Position numbers and translations under genes: made by a program
Notes under the pieces: model-generated
The model's database searches: none
What the model saw: the letters and a program-made list of their open reading frames with translations, nothing else
Told to the model about the DNA's origin: nothing
Shown: piece by piece, positions 33,521 through 42,651 of the stretch
How the letters are laid out: every line of letters begins with the position of its first letter
Position numbering within the stretch: the first letter of the stretch is position 1
From: Leptothoe spongobia TAU-MAC 1115
GTDB lineage: Bacteria; Cyanobacteriota; Cyanobacteriia; Phormidesmidales; Phormidesmidaceae
DNA: 58,656 nt
Assembly (NCBI RefSeq): GCF_018739885.1
Contig: NZ_JADOES010000032.1
Location: 1 to 58,656, forward strand
Direction: 5' to 3'

Positions 33521-34594
33521 TCAAAGCGTCACTCGATCACCATAGAGAGCCGCGTAGTAGTTTTGATACTCCTCTGACAACAACGGTTGCCACCAATCGC
33601 GATGGGACAAATACCACTGCACCGTCTGCCTCAGGCCTGTGGCAAAGTCATAGCTCGGTTCCCAATCCAGCTCGCGCTGAATTTTTGAAATATCCATGGC
33701 ATAACGGCGATCGTGACCAGGCCGATCAGGAACGAAGGTAATGAGTTCTTTGGCCGGTGACTTGGGTAAGTCCTCTGACAGCTCATCCATGAGGTCGCAA
33801 AGTTGTTCAACGATGTCAATATTTTTGACTTGATTGTTGCCACCAATATTGTAGGTTTCTCCTGGTGCAGCTTTTTGTAAGACGGTTGCGATCGCACTAC
33901 AATGATCCTCAACATGCAACCAATCCCGAATATTTTGCCCATCCCCATAAACAGGCAAGGATTTACCCAGCAAAATATTCAAACACATTAGCGGAATCAG
34001 CTTTTCAGGAAACTGATAAGGTCCATAATTATTAGAACAATTCGTGATCAGTGTCGGCACGCCATAGGTGTGGAAATAGGCCCTCACTAAGTGATCACTA
34101 CCTGCCTTCGATGCCGAATAAGGGCTATTAGGTGCATAGGAAGTCTTTTCACTAAATGGTGGATCATCAACACTCAGACTGCCAAACACTTCATCTGTCG
34201 AAACATGCAAAAAGCGAAAATATTCAGGCTTCCCCTGGGTTTCCCAATGGTTGCGAAATGCTTCAAGTAGCGTAAATGTCCCCACCACATTAGTTTGAAC
34301 AAACGCCCCAGGACCAGATATAGATCGATCAACGTGAGATTCAGCAGCGAAATGAATAACAGTATCAATAGTATGTTTTGCAAACAGTTTAGATACCAGT
34401 GCCGAGTCACAGATATCACCCTCAACAAGAAAAAAGTTTTCCTGACTTTCTAAATCTGAAAGAGTAGCGCGATTACCAGCGTAGGTGAGAGCATCTAAAA
34501 CAATTGTCGTTCCGATATCCTGATGCCAGGAACGCACAAAATTGGAACCAATAAAACCAGCTCCACCTGTAATGAGTACGTTTTGAGTTCTCAA
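33521..34594 (-). CDS. rfbB: dTDP-glucose 4,6-dehydratase
   Basis: A 357-residue enzyme making dTDP-4-keto-6-deoxyglucose, second step of dTDP-L-rhamnose synthesis. Signatures: GGAGFIGSNFVR, HFAAESHVDRSI, HVSTDEVFGSL and YSASKAGSDHLVRAY. The start is TTG at 34594: the first codons ttg-aga-act precede the conserved strand by five residues, and a strong GAGGAGAG ribosome site lies 7 bases upstream, so an unusual TTG start is well supported. It follows rfbA by 33 bases. Confidence 0.93.
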   Translation of the reverse strand: MRTQNVLITGGAGFIGSNFVRSWHQDIGTTIVLDALTYAGNRATLSDLESQENFFLVEGDICDSALVSKLFAKHTIDTVIHFAAESHVDRSISGPGAFVQTNVVGTFTLLEAFRNHWETQGKPEYFRFLHVSTDEVFGSLSVDDPPFSEKTSYAPNSPYSASKAGSDHLVRAYFHTYGVPTLITNCSNNYGPYQFPEKLIPLMCLNILLGKSLPVYGDGQNIRDWLHVEDHCSAIATVLQKAAPGETYNIGGNNQVKNIDIVEQLCDLMDELSEDLPKSPAKELITFVPDRPGHDRRYAMDISKIQRELDWEPSYDFATGLRQTVQWYLSHRDWWQPLLSEEYQNYYAALYGDRVTL

Positions 34595-34627
34595 TTTACT
34601 CTCCTCGATTCTGTTAAAAGTTACCAG

Positions 34628-35701
34628 CTATACCAACTCAATTTGACAATCATCACCAATCATAAAGCGAGACGCTTTAGGGCGCTGAGGACTATGCACC
34701 AGCTTGGCACGTCGACCAATCAAACTATCCACAATTCGCTGGTGCAGCTCTTCAATAATCGAGCCCTCAAGCACTACACTGTGATCCATTTCTACATCGA
34801 CTAGTTTCACCCGATCAGCGATGCTACTGTAAGAACCAATAAAACAATTCTCAATGTGACAGTCCTCACCAATAACAACTGGGCCACGAATAGTCGAATT
34901 GATCACGTTGGATCTCTTACCAATCTGGACTCGCCCGCTAATCTTTGTAGCGTCATCTACATCACCATCAATAGCATGGGTTAATGTCGCATCCAAAATG
35001 ATCTGATTGGCCTCTAGCAAGTCATCTTTTTTACCCGTATCTAACCACCAACCAAACAGCTGCTTAGCTATCACAGTTTTACCGGTATTGACTAAGGCTT
35101 GAATCGCATCAGTAATCTCCAATTCTCCCCTTGCCGACGGCTGGAGTGTTGCTATTACTTCATGAATAACAGACTCAAATAAATAAACCCCCACCAACGC
35201 AAAATTTGAGGGAGGATCCTTTGGCTTCTCTACTAGCCTCAACACGTTGCCTTGCCCATCAAGCTGAGCAACACCAAAAGCGGTCGGATTAGGCACCTGT
35301 TTCAGCAGGATCATGGCATCTAATGATTGCTTTAAAAATTCCTCAACAAAATTAGCTAAGCTATCTTGAATCAGGTTATCGCCTAAGTACATCAAAAAGG
35401 GTGAATCGCCTAAAAAGGGTTGAGCAATTTTGACGGCATGGGCCAACCCATCTGGACTCCTTTGCGGAATGTAGGTAATAGCGCAGCCAAAGCGCTCTCC
35501 ATCACCAGTGACCTGACGAATCTCATCGCCTGTATCAGGACTAATAATAATGCCAATATCCGTAATGCCAGCCGCGACGATTTGCTCAATCCCATACCAG
35601 AGAATTGGTTTATTAACCACAGGGACCAATTGCTTAGCCCCTGTATGAGTCAATGGTCGCAGTCGAGTTCCTTTACCACCAGACAGAATCAGCGCCTTCA
35701 T
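34628..35701 (-). CDS. rfbA: glucose-1-phosphate thymidylyltransferase, long form
   Basis: A 357-residue nucleotidyltransferase that makes dTDP-glucose. The N-terminus MKALILSGGKGTRLRPLTH holds the nucleotide loop, followed by NKPILWYGIEQI and YLGDNLIQ. The C-terminal 110 residues carry hexapeptide repeats (IGKRSNVINSTIRGPVVIGE), forming the left-handed helix of the long RmlA branch, which may have an acyl- or acetyl-transferase or simply structural role. Short RmlA is about 290 residues, so this is the longer type. It lies 9 bases after rfbD. Confidence 0.9.
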   Translation of the reverse strand: MKALILSGGKGTRLRPLTHTGAKQLVPVVNKPILWYGIEQIVAAGITDIGIIISPDTGDEIRQVTGDGERFGCAITYIPQRSPDGLAHAVKIAQPFLGDSPFLMYLGDNLIQDSLANFVEEFLKQSLDAMILLKQVPNPTAFGVAQLDGQGNVLRLVEKPKDPPSNFALVGVYLFESVIHEVIATLQPSARGELEITDAIQALVNTGKTVIAKQLFGWWLDTGKKDDLLEANQIILDATLTHAIDGDVDDATKISGRVQIGKRSNVINSTIRGPVVIGEDCHIENCFIGSYSSIADRVKLVDVEMDHSVVLEGSIIEELHQRIVDSLIGRRAKLVHSPQRPKASRFMIGDDCQIELV

Positions 35702-35710
35702 AATTTTGGC

Positions 35711-36592
35711 CTACTTATAAATATTCAGATATTCTTTAAGCATTTTTCGCAAACTGGCACGCCAGTGGGGGGCCGTTTGATTGAGAACCCGAGCTAATCG
35801 ATCACCAGCCAATACTGAATAAGCAGGACGTTCCGTTGGCGTAGGATATTGCTCGCTGGTTATGGGTCGTACAGAACTTAGCTGCAACGGATAACCCAAG
35901 GTCCTTGCTTCTTCAAAAATAGCAACGGCGAAATCATACCAGCTCACAGCACCACTATTGGTGTAATGATAAATGCCAAATGTCTGCTCATTCAATTGGG
36001 GGACTAATGCCGCAATGGCTTGAGCAATGTCATAGGCCCAAGTCGGTGTGCCCACTTGATCATAAACAACTCCCAGTTCATCACGCTCTGCACCAAGGCG
36101 TAGCATCGTTTTCACAAAGTTTCCTTTCCCTTTGGCACCGTAAACCCAAGCTGTACGCAAAATGGCATAACGATCCGTAGCCCTTTGTACCGCTTGTTCT
36201 CCCGCTAACTTTGATTGCCCATATACTCCCAAGGGATTTGTCGCAGCATCAATCTGATAAGGACGATTTTGTCTACCATCAAATACATAATCAGTAGAAA
36301 TATGTATCAGCTTTGAACCACAGGACTCTGCAGCTTGAGCCAACTGTTCTGGAACAACAGCATTGATTTGATGAGCAAGCTCAGGCTCACTTTCCGCCCG
36401 ATCAACAGCCGTGTAGGCAGCCGCATTAACAATCAAATCGGGTTGCTGCTCAACCACGGCAGCCATCAAACCTCCTGAGGTTGCCAAATCAAAATCAGCT
36501 CGCCCCCAAGCCGTTACCGTTCCCAAACTTGGCAATACAAGTTTTAACTCTTGGCCCACTTGACCTTGAGCACCCAGCAGCAAAATTTTCAT
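35711..36592 (-). CDS. rfbD: dTDP-4-dehydrorhamnose reductase
   Basis: A 293-residue reductase, last step to dTDP-L-rhamnose. Motifs: LLLGAQGQVGQEL, NAAAYTAVDRAESEP, STDYVFDG, and YGQSKLAGEQAV with the catalytic Tyr-x3-Lys. I use ATG 36592, which overlaps the rfbC stop by one base (TGATG), indicating coupled translation; a TTG one codon earlier is possible. Its position after rfbC and before rfbA completes a full dTDP-rhamnose module. Confidence 0.92.
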   Translation of the reverse strand: MKILLLGAQGQVGQELKLVLPSLGTVTAWGRADFDLATSGGLMAAVVEQQPDLIVNAAAYTAVDRAESEPELAHQINAVVPEQLAQAAESCGSKLIHISTDYVFDGRQNRPYQIDAATNPLGVYGQSKLAGEQAVQRATDRYAILRTAWVYGAKGKGNFVKTMLRLGAERDELGVVYDQVGTPTWAYDIAQAIAALVPQLNEQTFGIYHYTNSGAVSWYDFAVAIFEEARTLGYPLQLSSVRPITSEQYPTPTERPAYSVLAGDRLARVLNQTAPHWRASLRKMLKEYLNIYK

Positions 36593-37140
36593 CAATCAAA
36601 CACCTCAGCTGATGAAAACTCTAGCCCCTGCTGATCTTTGGACGACAATACAGGTTCTTGATTTCCCAAAGGCCATTCAATACCCAGACTCGCATCGTTC
36701 CACAAAATACTGCGTTCATGCTGAGGTGAATAATAATCTGTGGTCTTATAAAGCACATCTGCTGAATCAGACAAAACATAAAACCCATGGGCAAATCCGG
36801 GGGGCACCCACAATTGTTTTTTATTTTCAGCACTTAAAACTACACCAACCCACTTACCAAAGGTCTTCGAGCTTCGACGAATATCCACTGCAACATCGTA
36901 TATTTCACCAACAACAGCCCGGACCAATTTTCCTTGCACCTGCTGCACCTGATAATGCAAGCCTCGAAGAATATTCCGCTTAGAACGGGAGTGATTATCT
37001 TGAACAAACTCAAACGTCAGCTCAGTCTTATCAGCAAATGTTTGCTGATTAAAACTTTCATAAAAGAAACCACGTTCATCACCAAAGACCTTTGGCTCAA
37101 CAACAAGAACATCTGGGATATTAGTTGCAATAATATTCAC
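36592..37140 (-). CDS. rfbC: dTDP-4-dehydrorhamnose 3,5-epimerase
   Basis: A 182-residue cupin-fold epimerase. Signatures are EPKVFGDERGFFYESFNQ, FVQDNHSRSKRNILRGLHYQ (with the catalytic His in LRGLHYQ) and WVPPGFAHGFYVLSD. Product is dTDP-4-keto-L-rhamnose, the substrate of RfbD. It is the first of four consecutive rhamnose genes, tightly spaced downstream of the GT4 gene by 52 bases. Confidence 0.93.
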   Translation of the reverse strand: MNIIATNIPDVLVVEPKVFGDERGFFYESFNQQTFADKTELTFEFVQDNHSRSKRNILRGLHYQVQQVQGKLVRAVVGEIYDVAVDIRRSSKTFGKWVGVVLSAENKKQLWVPPGFAHGFYVLSDSADVLYKTTDYYSPQHERSILWNDASLGIEWPLGNQEPVLSSKDQQGLEFSSAEVFD

Positions 37141-37192
37141 TTTAGAAACAATAAAATATCAAGCTCCTGAAGCACTGTATCACTCAGTAGGA

Positions 37193-38281
37193 CTATAGGT
37201 AATCCTTTAATAGTTCAACGGTAGCTTCACCCGTTTGTGACCAACTAAACTGACTGGCTCGTTTTAATCCAGCCTGCCTCAGATGTTGACAGTATCTTGC
37301 ATCATTCGCGACCTCAGTCATCGCAGCTGTCAGGCTGTCAGGCTGATATGGATCAATCAGCACAGCGGCATCTGAGGTCACTTCAGGAATAGACGCTATG
37401 TTAGACGCAATCACTGGTGTACCACAGGCCATCGCTTCTAAAGCAGGCAAGCCAAATCCTTCCCACAGACTTGGAAACACCAATGCTAAAGCCTGATTAA
37501 GTAACTTAGGTAACTCGTCATAAGCTACATAATTCAGAAATTTTATCTGCTGCGTCAAACTCAACGCCTCAACCTGACTTTTTAAATCAGGAGTGTAGCG
37601 GGTATCAGCAGGCCCTGCAATCCAGAGTTCGTAACTCTGGCCAGCCTTATTCTCTTTCAGAAAACTAGCAAAGGCATCAATAGCCATACCAATATTTTTA
37701 TAAGGAGCATGGCGTCCTAAAATCAAAAAATAATTCTGGCGTTCTAGAGCCAGCGGCCGAAAATAGTTGTTATTGTAGGCGAGTAAAATAGGAGTGACTT
37801 TTTTAGCACTCAGACCATAAAATTCCACAATGTCATTAGCGGTTGCCTGGGAGTCACAAATAATATGTTCAGCCGCATTCAATATACGCGGGACATAATG
37901 CTTGTAAAGCCAAGTAAGCGCTTTAGATAAGCCTGGAAAACGCAACGGCGTTAAATCATGAACTGTCACGACAAACCGACAGTTTGTAAAAATTGGAGCT
38001 TCAGTAATTGGAGAAAAGAGTAAGTCACTAGACTGGTATTTTCGACTATACGTACGGCATATCCCTGGAAGCTGAAATTGCGTCCAGAGAAGTCGACGCA
38101 TATGGCCCCGTATACCAAATTCGGCAGTTAAATTATTAGGGACAGGATAGTAATGCTCCAAGCCACTTGCCGGAGTAGCTAAAAAATAAGGTTCTAACTC
38201 AGCTAAAGCCGGTAATAGGTTCAACGCATAGGTCGTTGTCCCTGTTGGTTTTTTAAGTAGATAGGCCAGATTAACGAGCAT
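37193..38281 (-). CDS. GT4 family glycosyltransferase
   Basis: A 362-residue GT-B fold enzyme. The C-terminal domain shows LGRHAPYKNIGMAIDAF, YVAYDELPKLLNQALALVFPSLWEGFGLPALEAMACGTPVIASN, which includes the EX7E nucleotide-sugar motif, and PYQPDSLTAAM. No membrane span. It resembles mannosyl- or rhamnosyltransferases of polysaccharide clusters; donor unknown. It overlaps the preceding GT2 gene by 11 bases, so translation is coupled. Confidence 0.88.
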   Translation of the reverse strand: MLVNLAYLLKKPTGTTTYALNLLPALAELEPYFLATPASGLEHYYPVPNNLTAEFGIRGHMRRLLWTQFQLPGICRTYSRKYQSSDLLFSPITEAPIFTNCRFVVTVHDLTPLRFPGLSKALTWLYKHYVPRILNAAEHIICDSQATANDIVEFYGLSAKKVTPILLAYNNNYFRPLALERQNYFLILGRHAPYKNIGMAIDAFASFLKENKAGQSYELWIAGPADTRYTPDLKSQVEALSLTQQIKFLNYVAYDELPKLLNQALALVFPSLWEGFGLPALEAMACGTPVIASNIASIPEVTSDAAVLIDPYQPDSLTAAMTEVANDARYCQHLRQAGLKRASQFSWSQTGEATVELLKDYL

Positions 38282-39104
38282 AGTTGGTATACCAGGATTT
38301 GCAGCTTAAATATGCAGCTAGCAACCATTGCTCCCATACAGGACGATGCTTTTTATAGTAATACCGCTGGCTGCGACGGTACTCTTTTGCCATCGTCTCA
38401 GATGCTTTAGCAACTGAATAACCACCAATATGGATTAATGAAATATCTGACGTGTAGAGTATTGTATAGCCTAGGTCACGAACACGCTTACACAAATCAG
38501 ATTCTTCTAAGTACATAAAAAATGTTTCATCAAATCCACCAACTTGCTGAAATAGCGAGCGTCGCATAAACATCGCAGCACCTACGACAATATCAACGAA
38601 TTGATCATGACTATACAATTGGGATAAACTCTTTCGAGTAGCTTGATCACGATATCGTCGAACTTGTTGCAGCGTTTGGAATTCACCAAGAATACTTATT
38701 TCTTTAGATACAGAAAGTTGAAAGCTACCGTCAGTATTCAGCAATCGGGGACCCACTATTCCAACATCGGATGATTGAGTCAACTTTGTCAGTAGACTAA
38801 GCAATATATCAGTCGGAATGAGGGTATCAGAGTTTAGAAAAAAGAGAAATTCTCCCTGGGCATACCTAACCCCTATGTTGTTAGCTTTTCCAAAGCCTAG
38901 ATTTGTATCTTGAGTTAACAAAGATACCTGGGGAAACTCTTGATGAATTTGACCTAAACTCCCATCAGAAGAAGCATTATCAATAACGATAACCTCGAAG
39001 GTTACACTGCTGCAGCGTTCATAAATGGATCGCAGACAGTCAAGAATTACGTCTGCGCCATTATAGTTGACTATAATAATAGAAATCAGAGGTGACAAAT
39101 CCAT
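38271..39104 (-). CDS. GT2 family glycosyltransferase
   Basis: A 277-residue GT-A enzyme starting at ATG 39104 (the frame begins nine codons earlier with TTG). The N-terminus ISIIIVNYNGADVILDCL, then VIDNASSDGS and FFLNSDTLIP (the DXD-equivalent), are those of rhamnosyltransferase-like GT2 proteins. GGFDETFFMYLEESDLCKRV is the acceptor-side motif. It overlaps the next gene by 11 bases. The acceptor sugar is unknown, but location next to the rhamnose genes makes a rhamnosyltransferase likely. Confidence 0.87.
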   Translation of the reverse strand: MDLSPLISIIIVNYNGADVILDCLRSIYERCSSVTFEVIVIDNASSDGSLGQIHQEFPQVSLLTQDTNLGFGKANNIGVRYAQGEFLFFLNSDTLIPTDILLSLLTKLTQSSDVGIVGPRLLNTDGSFQLSVSKEISILGEFQTLQQVRRYRDQATRKSLSQLYSHDQFVDIVVGAAMFMRRSLFQQVGGFDETFFMYLEESDLCKRVRDLGYTILYTSDISLIHIGGYSVAKASETMAKEYRRSQRYYYKKHRPVWEQWLLAAYLSCKSWYTNYAR

Positions 39105-39215
39105 CAACTTTGAGAATATTCTACTCAACAACCAACCTTAAAACATAAGTAAATTCAAAAAAAGAGATCCACCTAGCTCATTACTCCTCAATGGATAACA
39201 GCATAAAAACTAAGA

Positions 39216-40178
39216 TCAAATTTCACTCTGTTTAAAGTATGACAGGACGTTATACCTACTAGAAAACTGTTGATCTAGGTCTCCCATGAGTCCATAGTAG
39301 GTTCCTCGCAAACATGCCCATATTTTTTGCAATTTATTCTCAGTTTCTATCATAGGTATCCAAACAAATTGAGACCCTAAAAACTGTAGGCGTCTTAAAA
39401 CACAAGTAAACTTATAAAACCCTTTCGAAAAGCTTAATTCCAGATATGTATGATTACGGCAAATATAATAGTAACGAAGAGCAGAATATCTTTGAAAAAT
39501 CTTATTCACACCAAAAAGACAAAGTTCAACAGGTGTTCCAAACGTATGCTGAAGAATAGCATTAGGAACAACTATATTTTGATAGTCTCCATTTTTAAGT
39601 CGCAAGCCATAATCTAGATCTACACCATCAATAAATAATCTTATATCCGGGGGAGCAACAGAATCAGCCGTATATACTGCGAGTAAAGATCCAGAGGTGA
39701 TAGGTGAATCACACTGATAGGGAGAATTAAAGTTATCTACCGGAAATCCCTCAAAATGATCCCCCTTAAACACCGCAGGTTGAATGATTTCACCTGTTCT
39801 AGAATCGATAGGTGTTGGCGAAATTATGCCAATAGATAAACATTTTTTATTGACATTCTCATCGAAAGTAAGAATCAGTCTCTCCAAGCAATCCGGAGCA
39901 GGAATGCTGTCTTGATCAAACATCCACAAAAAATCGTACTTACCTTTAACCGCCAACTCTAACGCCTCACTAATACCGAAGGCAATTCCAAGATTCTCTT
40001 GCGCATTTTTTACAGTTAACGGTAGACAAGAAACATCCGATATAATTAACGGCTCTGGTGAGTTATCAAGTATAAAAACCCTATCTACCGGATAGCTTTG
40101 ATTACTAATACCGTGAAGACATGCATCAAGCGCATTTTTATCGCAGTAAGCTGTAATATAGGCAAGGATTTTATACAT
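39216..40178 (-). CDS. GT2 family glycosyltransferase, rhamnosyltransferase-like
   Basis: A 320-residue protein starting at ATG 40178. It begins YKILAYITAYCDKNALDACLHGISNQSY, then ILDNSPEP and the metal-binding WMFDQDSIP. The order ITSGSLLAVYT and DIRLFIDGVDLDYGLRLKN resembles RfbF/WbbL-type rhamnosyltransferases. It is much AT-richer than the rhamnose genes. A 371-base gap separates it from the preceding gene, so a separate promoter is possible. Confidence 0.82.
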   Translation of the reverse strand: MYKILAYITAYCDKNALDACLHGISNQSYPVDRVFILDNSPEPLIISDVSCLPLTVKNAQENLGIAFGISEALELAVKGKYDFLWMFDQDSIPAPDCLERLILTFDENVNKKCLSIGIISPTPIDSRTGEIIQPAVFKGDHFEGFPVDNFNSPYQCDSPITSGSLLAVYTADSVAPPDIRLFIDGVDLDYGLRLKNGDYQNIVVPNAILQHTFGTPVELCLFGVNKIFQRYSALRYYYICRNHTYLELSFSKGFYKFTCVLRRLQFLGSQFVWIPMIETENKLQKIWACLRGTYYGLMGDLDQQFSSRYNVLSYFKQSEI

Positions 40179-40549
40179 TTTCAATTATGCGCTCATGCAT
40201 GACAACATACTCAATGCATTCACAATACTAATGAATGAGAAAATCAGACGCTCACGCAAGCAGACAAAAACTACTGCCCCGCATACTCTACGCCAAGCCA
40301 AATTTCACTATAGTATGCGTTGGCTAGTTTCACTTAGAGATTGTCATCTCATACTTTACTATTAGAAAAATAGACAAAAGTATTGAAAGACTATTTTATG
40401 GAGAAATTGGGCCATACAGTGCGAGTACAGATACAAAAGATAACCTATTTCTAATGAGGTTGATTGTACCTTTTAACCTGCATTAGAGAGTAAATGCTCT
40501 GCTCTAATTGATCGCTAAACAATATGGACCTCATTCTAGACGCCCTCAA
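40179..40549. other. 371-bp AT-rich gap in the sugar cluster
   Basis: No coding potential beyond short random frames. AT-rich runs around 40340-40400 may include a promoter for the gene at 39216. Nothing else recognised. The large gap within an otherwise tight gene string suggests a former gene or a cassette boundary. Confidence 0.45.
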
Positions 40550-41344
40550 CTAGATCCGTTCAGCACATAGAGCAAAACAAGGACCATTCGGATGCTTTTT
40601 ATCTTCAAAACTAATATTTAATCTAGCAAATCCCAATGATTCCAGTACATCAAGGATAGATTGGCGTAATAACCATCTACTTGTTGGTTGACTTCCTCCA
40701 CAAAAACCTTGCCAATCCAGTGCCTCATTATAGAATTGCTCTGCTATAGATACCGAGAATCCATCGATATTCATTTCCTGAGGAGCCGTAAACTTTTTAG
40801 AGAGTGCACTATTATTCTCAATAACATCCTTATCGTAATAATGGGTCCAGATCATTAGCTTATCAGTCGAGTTTGCAATCAACCTCAACAGCTTTACCGG
40901 TTCAACCATGTGATATAAAATTCCACTTGCGACAATTAAGTCATACTTATATTGATTATTCTCTAGAAAATCATTACAGTCACCCAGCATAAAATTTACG
41001 CTGTCCAAGTTAAATATTTCCTTGACACATAGACATTTCAGAAATGCACGAGTGTTAGCTTCAATAGAATCAATCTTAAGAGCTCCCATTTGACTCATCA
41101 TGTAGGAGTGTCCACCCTCTAAAGGACCTAACTCAAGAATAGTCTTACCTTCAAGACCTCCCAACGTATTAGCCATCCAGTCTATTCTTGCATCTTCAAA
41201 TAACGCCGCGAAACCAGGTTTAGAGACCAAACTACTGCCTTCAGGAAATTTAGAAGCCCATTCACCATCGAATATGTCTAAAACGTTTTGCTGACTGGGC
41301 AGTGTGTTGACGTAAGCATCTAAGATATTCAGACTCTTTTCCAT
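40550..41344 (-). CDS. class I SAM-dependent methyltransferase
   Basis: A 264-residue Rossmann-fold methyltransferase. Motif I is TILELGPLEGGHSYMM (about 73-88), motif II/III IDSIEANTRAFLK, and motif IV YDLIVASGILYHMVEPVKLLRLI. This layout is seen in small methyltransferases of polysaccharide clusters that methylate sugars; the acceptor is unknown. It is AT-rich like its neighbours. Gaps of over 200 bases lie on both sides. Confidence 0.78.
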   Translation of the reverse strand: MEKSLNILDAYVNTLPSQQNVLDIFDGEWASKFPEGSSLVSKPGFAALFEDARIDWMANTLGGLEGKTILELGPLEGGHSYMMSQMGALKIDSIEANTRAFLKCLCVKEIFNLDSVNFMLGDCNDFLENNQYKYDLIVASGILYHMVEPVKLLRLIANSTDKLMIWTHYYDKDVIENNSALSKKFTAPQEMNIDGFSVSIAEQFYNEALDWQGFCGGSQPTSRWLLRQSILDVLESLGFARLNISFEDKKHPNGPCFALCAERI

Positions 41345-41557
41345 AACAGGTAGAACCTCACGTTAGAAATGTACAGAGAGCTATAAAGTACCACTTAACT
41401 ATGATGCTTATAACCATAAAGTGGGAGCCAAACAGATCGAGGTTGATAGTTGACACATTTTCAGAATCTAGCCTTGAGTTTTTAGCATTTTAGATTGCCT
41501 GTGCACAAATCGTAAGATTCATGTGATGTTTGACATAATCAACTCAGACTATTCAGA

Positions 41558-42505
41558 CTACTTATAAGTTCTACCCTCATGAATTCCATAGGACAAATAA
41601 TGTTGTTGTGGATCTACCCCAGCAGTAGCAACATCAGGATGCAACATCAAATATTTTTCATTGTCAAAATCTATTGGGATGAACTGTTTTTCCAATAGCT
41701 CATCATTGATAAGTTCAAGCATCCTTACGCGACTAAATCCAGAGCCATCATTAACTCCTTTACCAGACTTACTCAAGCCTATAAAAAACTCACATCCCTG
41801 GGTTGGATAAAAGAGGTGTTCTTTAAGTGGGGTAAAACCAAGAGAGAACAAGTCATGTATTATCAAACGAAATGAATGTGGGACAAAACACCAGTTATGC
41901 ACATCTACATAAGTATTCTGTGATTTGGCAACATCCATCATTCTGGTAGCATCCTCCAATGAGTGGAGCATCTGATACGAACCCTTATCTGAAGGATGCC
42001 ATGCAATCTTCTTATCTTGACAAACAATATTTAGAAAATATTCAGCAATGGAGCCAACAGAATGGATACTGTTCTTTGAAAGATGATTTTCAATAACCTT
42101 TCCTAACCCACTAATAGGCCGAAACTTATCAAAACAGAATCTTTTATCAGGGACAAGCAGAAGTAACAGGCCATCCTGTTTCAGCACTGAAGCACAATTT
42201 TCAAGAAAGCCAATAAGATCAGGCGTATGCTCCACAACATGAGATGCGATTATCCATTCATATTTATTTTCATTTAATAAGTCTAAAAATGACTCCCCTG
42301 ACCAAATAAAATCAACCTCCTCAATGTCCTCTAAACAAACATCATGCTGAGAATACTTCTCTAAAAGTTGTTCTCTACTCAGATGGTCGATAATATGTAC
42401 ATTAAATCCTTCTTTTTTCGGCGCTATTGGCCTGTGACTAGGACCAATTTCTAAACCAAGCTTATTTCGGTCAATGATTTGTCGACAAAGATCACGATAG
42501 TTCAT
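41558..42505 (-). CDS. methyltransferase-like protein with C-terminal sugar-cluster motif
   Basis: A 315-residue protein from ATG 42505 (an upstream TTG extends the frame by 18 codons). The N-terminal LGLEIGPSHRPIAP is a variant SAM-binding loop, followed by YEWIIASHVVEHTPDLIGFLENCASVLKQDGLLLLLVPD, a clear methyltransferase core. The last 40 residues (DNEKYLMLHPDVATAGVDP, then HYLSYGIHEGR) match a short module found repeatedly at the ends of cyanobacterial and proteobacterial glycan-cluster proteins. Role: probable methylation or modification of the polysaccharide end. Confidence 0.78.
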   Translation of the reverse strand: MNYRDLCRQIIDRNKLGLEIGPSHRPIAPKKEGFNVHIIDHLSREQLLEKYSQHDVCLEDIEEVDFIWSGESFLDLLNENKYEWIIASHVVEHTPDLIGFLENCASVLKQDGLLLLLVPDKRFCFDKFRPISGLGKVIENHLSKNSIHSVGSIAEYFLNIVCQDKKIAWHPSDKGSYQMLHSLEDATRMMDVAKSQNTYVDVHNWCFVPHSFRLIIHDLFSLGFTPLKEHLFYPTQGCEFFIGLSKSGKGVNDGSGFSRVRMLELINDELLEKQFIPIDFDNEKYLMLHPDVATAGVDPQQHYLSYGIHEGRTYK

Positions 42506-42651
42506 TAGATGGAGTGTTACTAATCGTCTGTTGTGTGCATAAGGACTACTTACCGGCAAATAATGCAGAACCGTTTATAAGTCTTGTCAACCAATAAATC
42601 TATGTCAGCGTCAAAAGTGTAATCACGGTCTAGAAAAGGCATAAAAACAAT

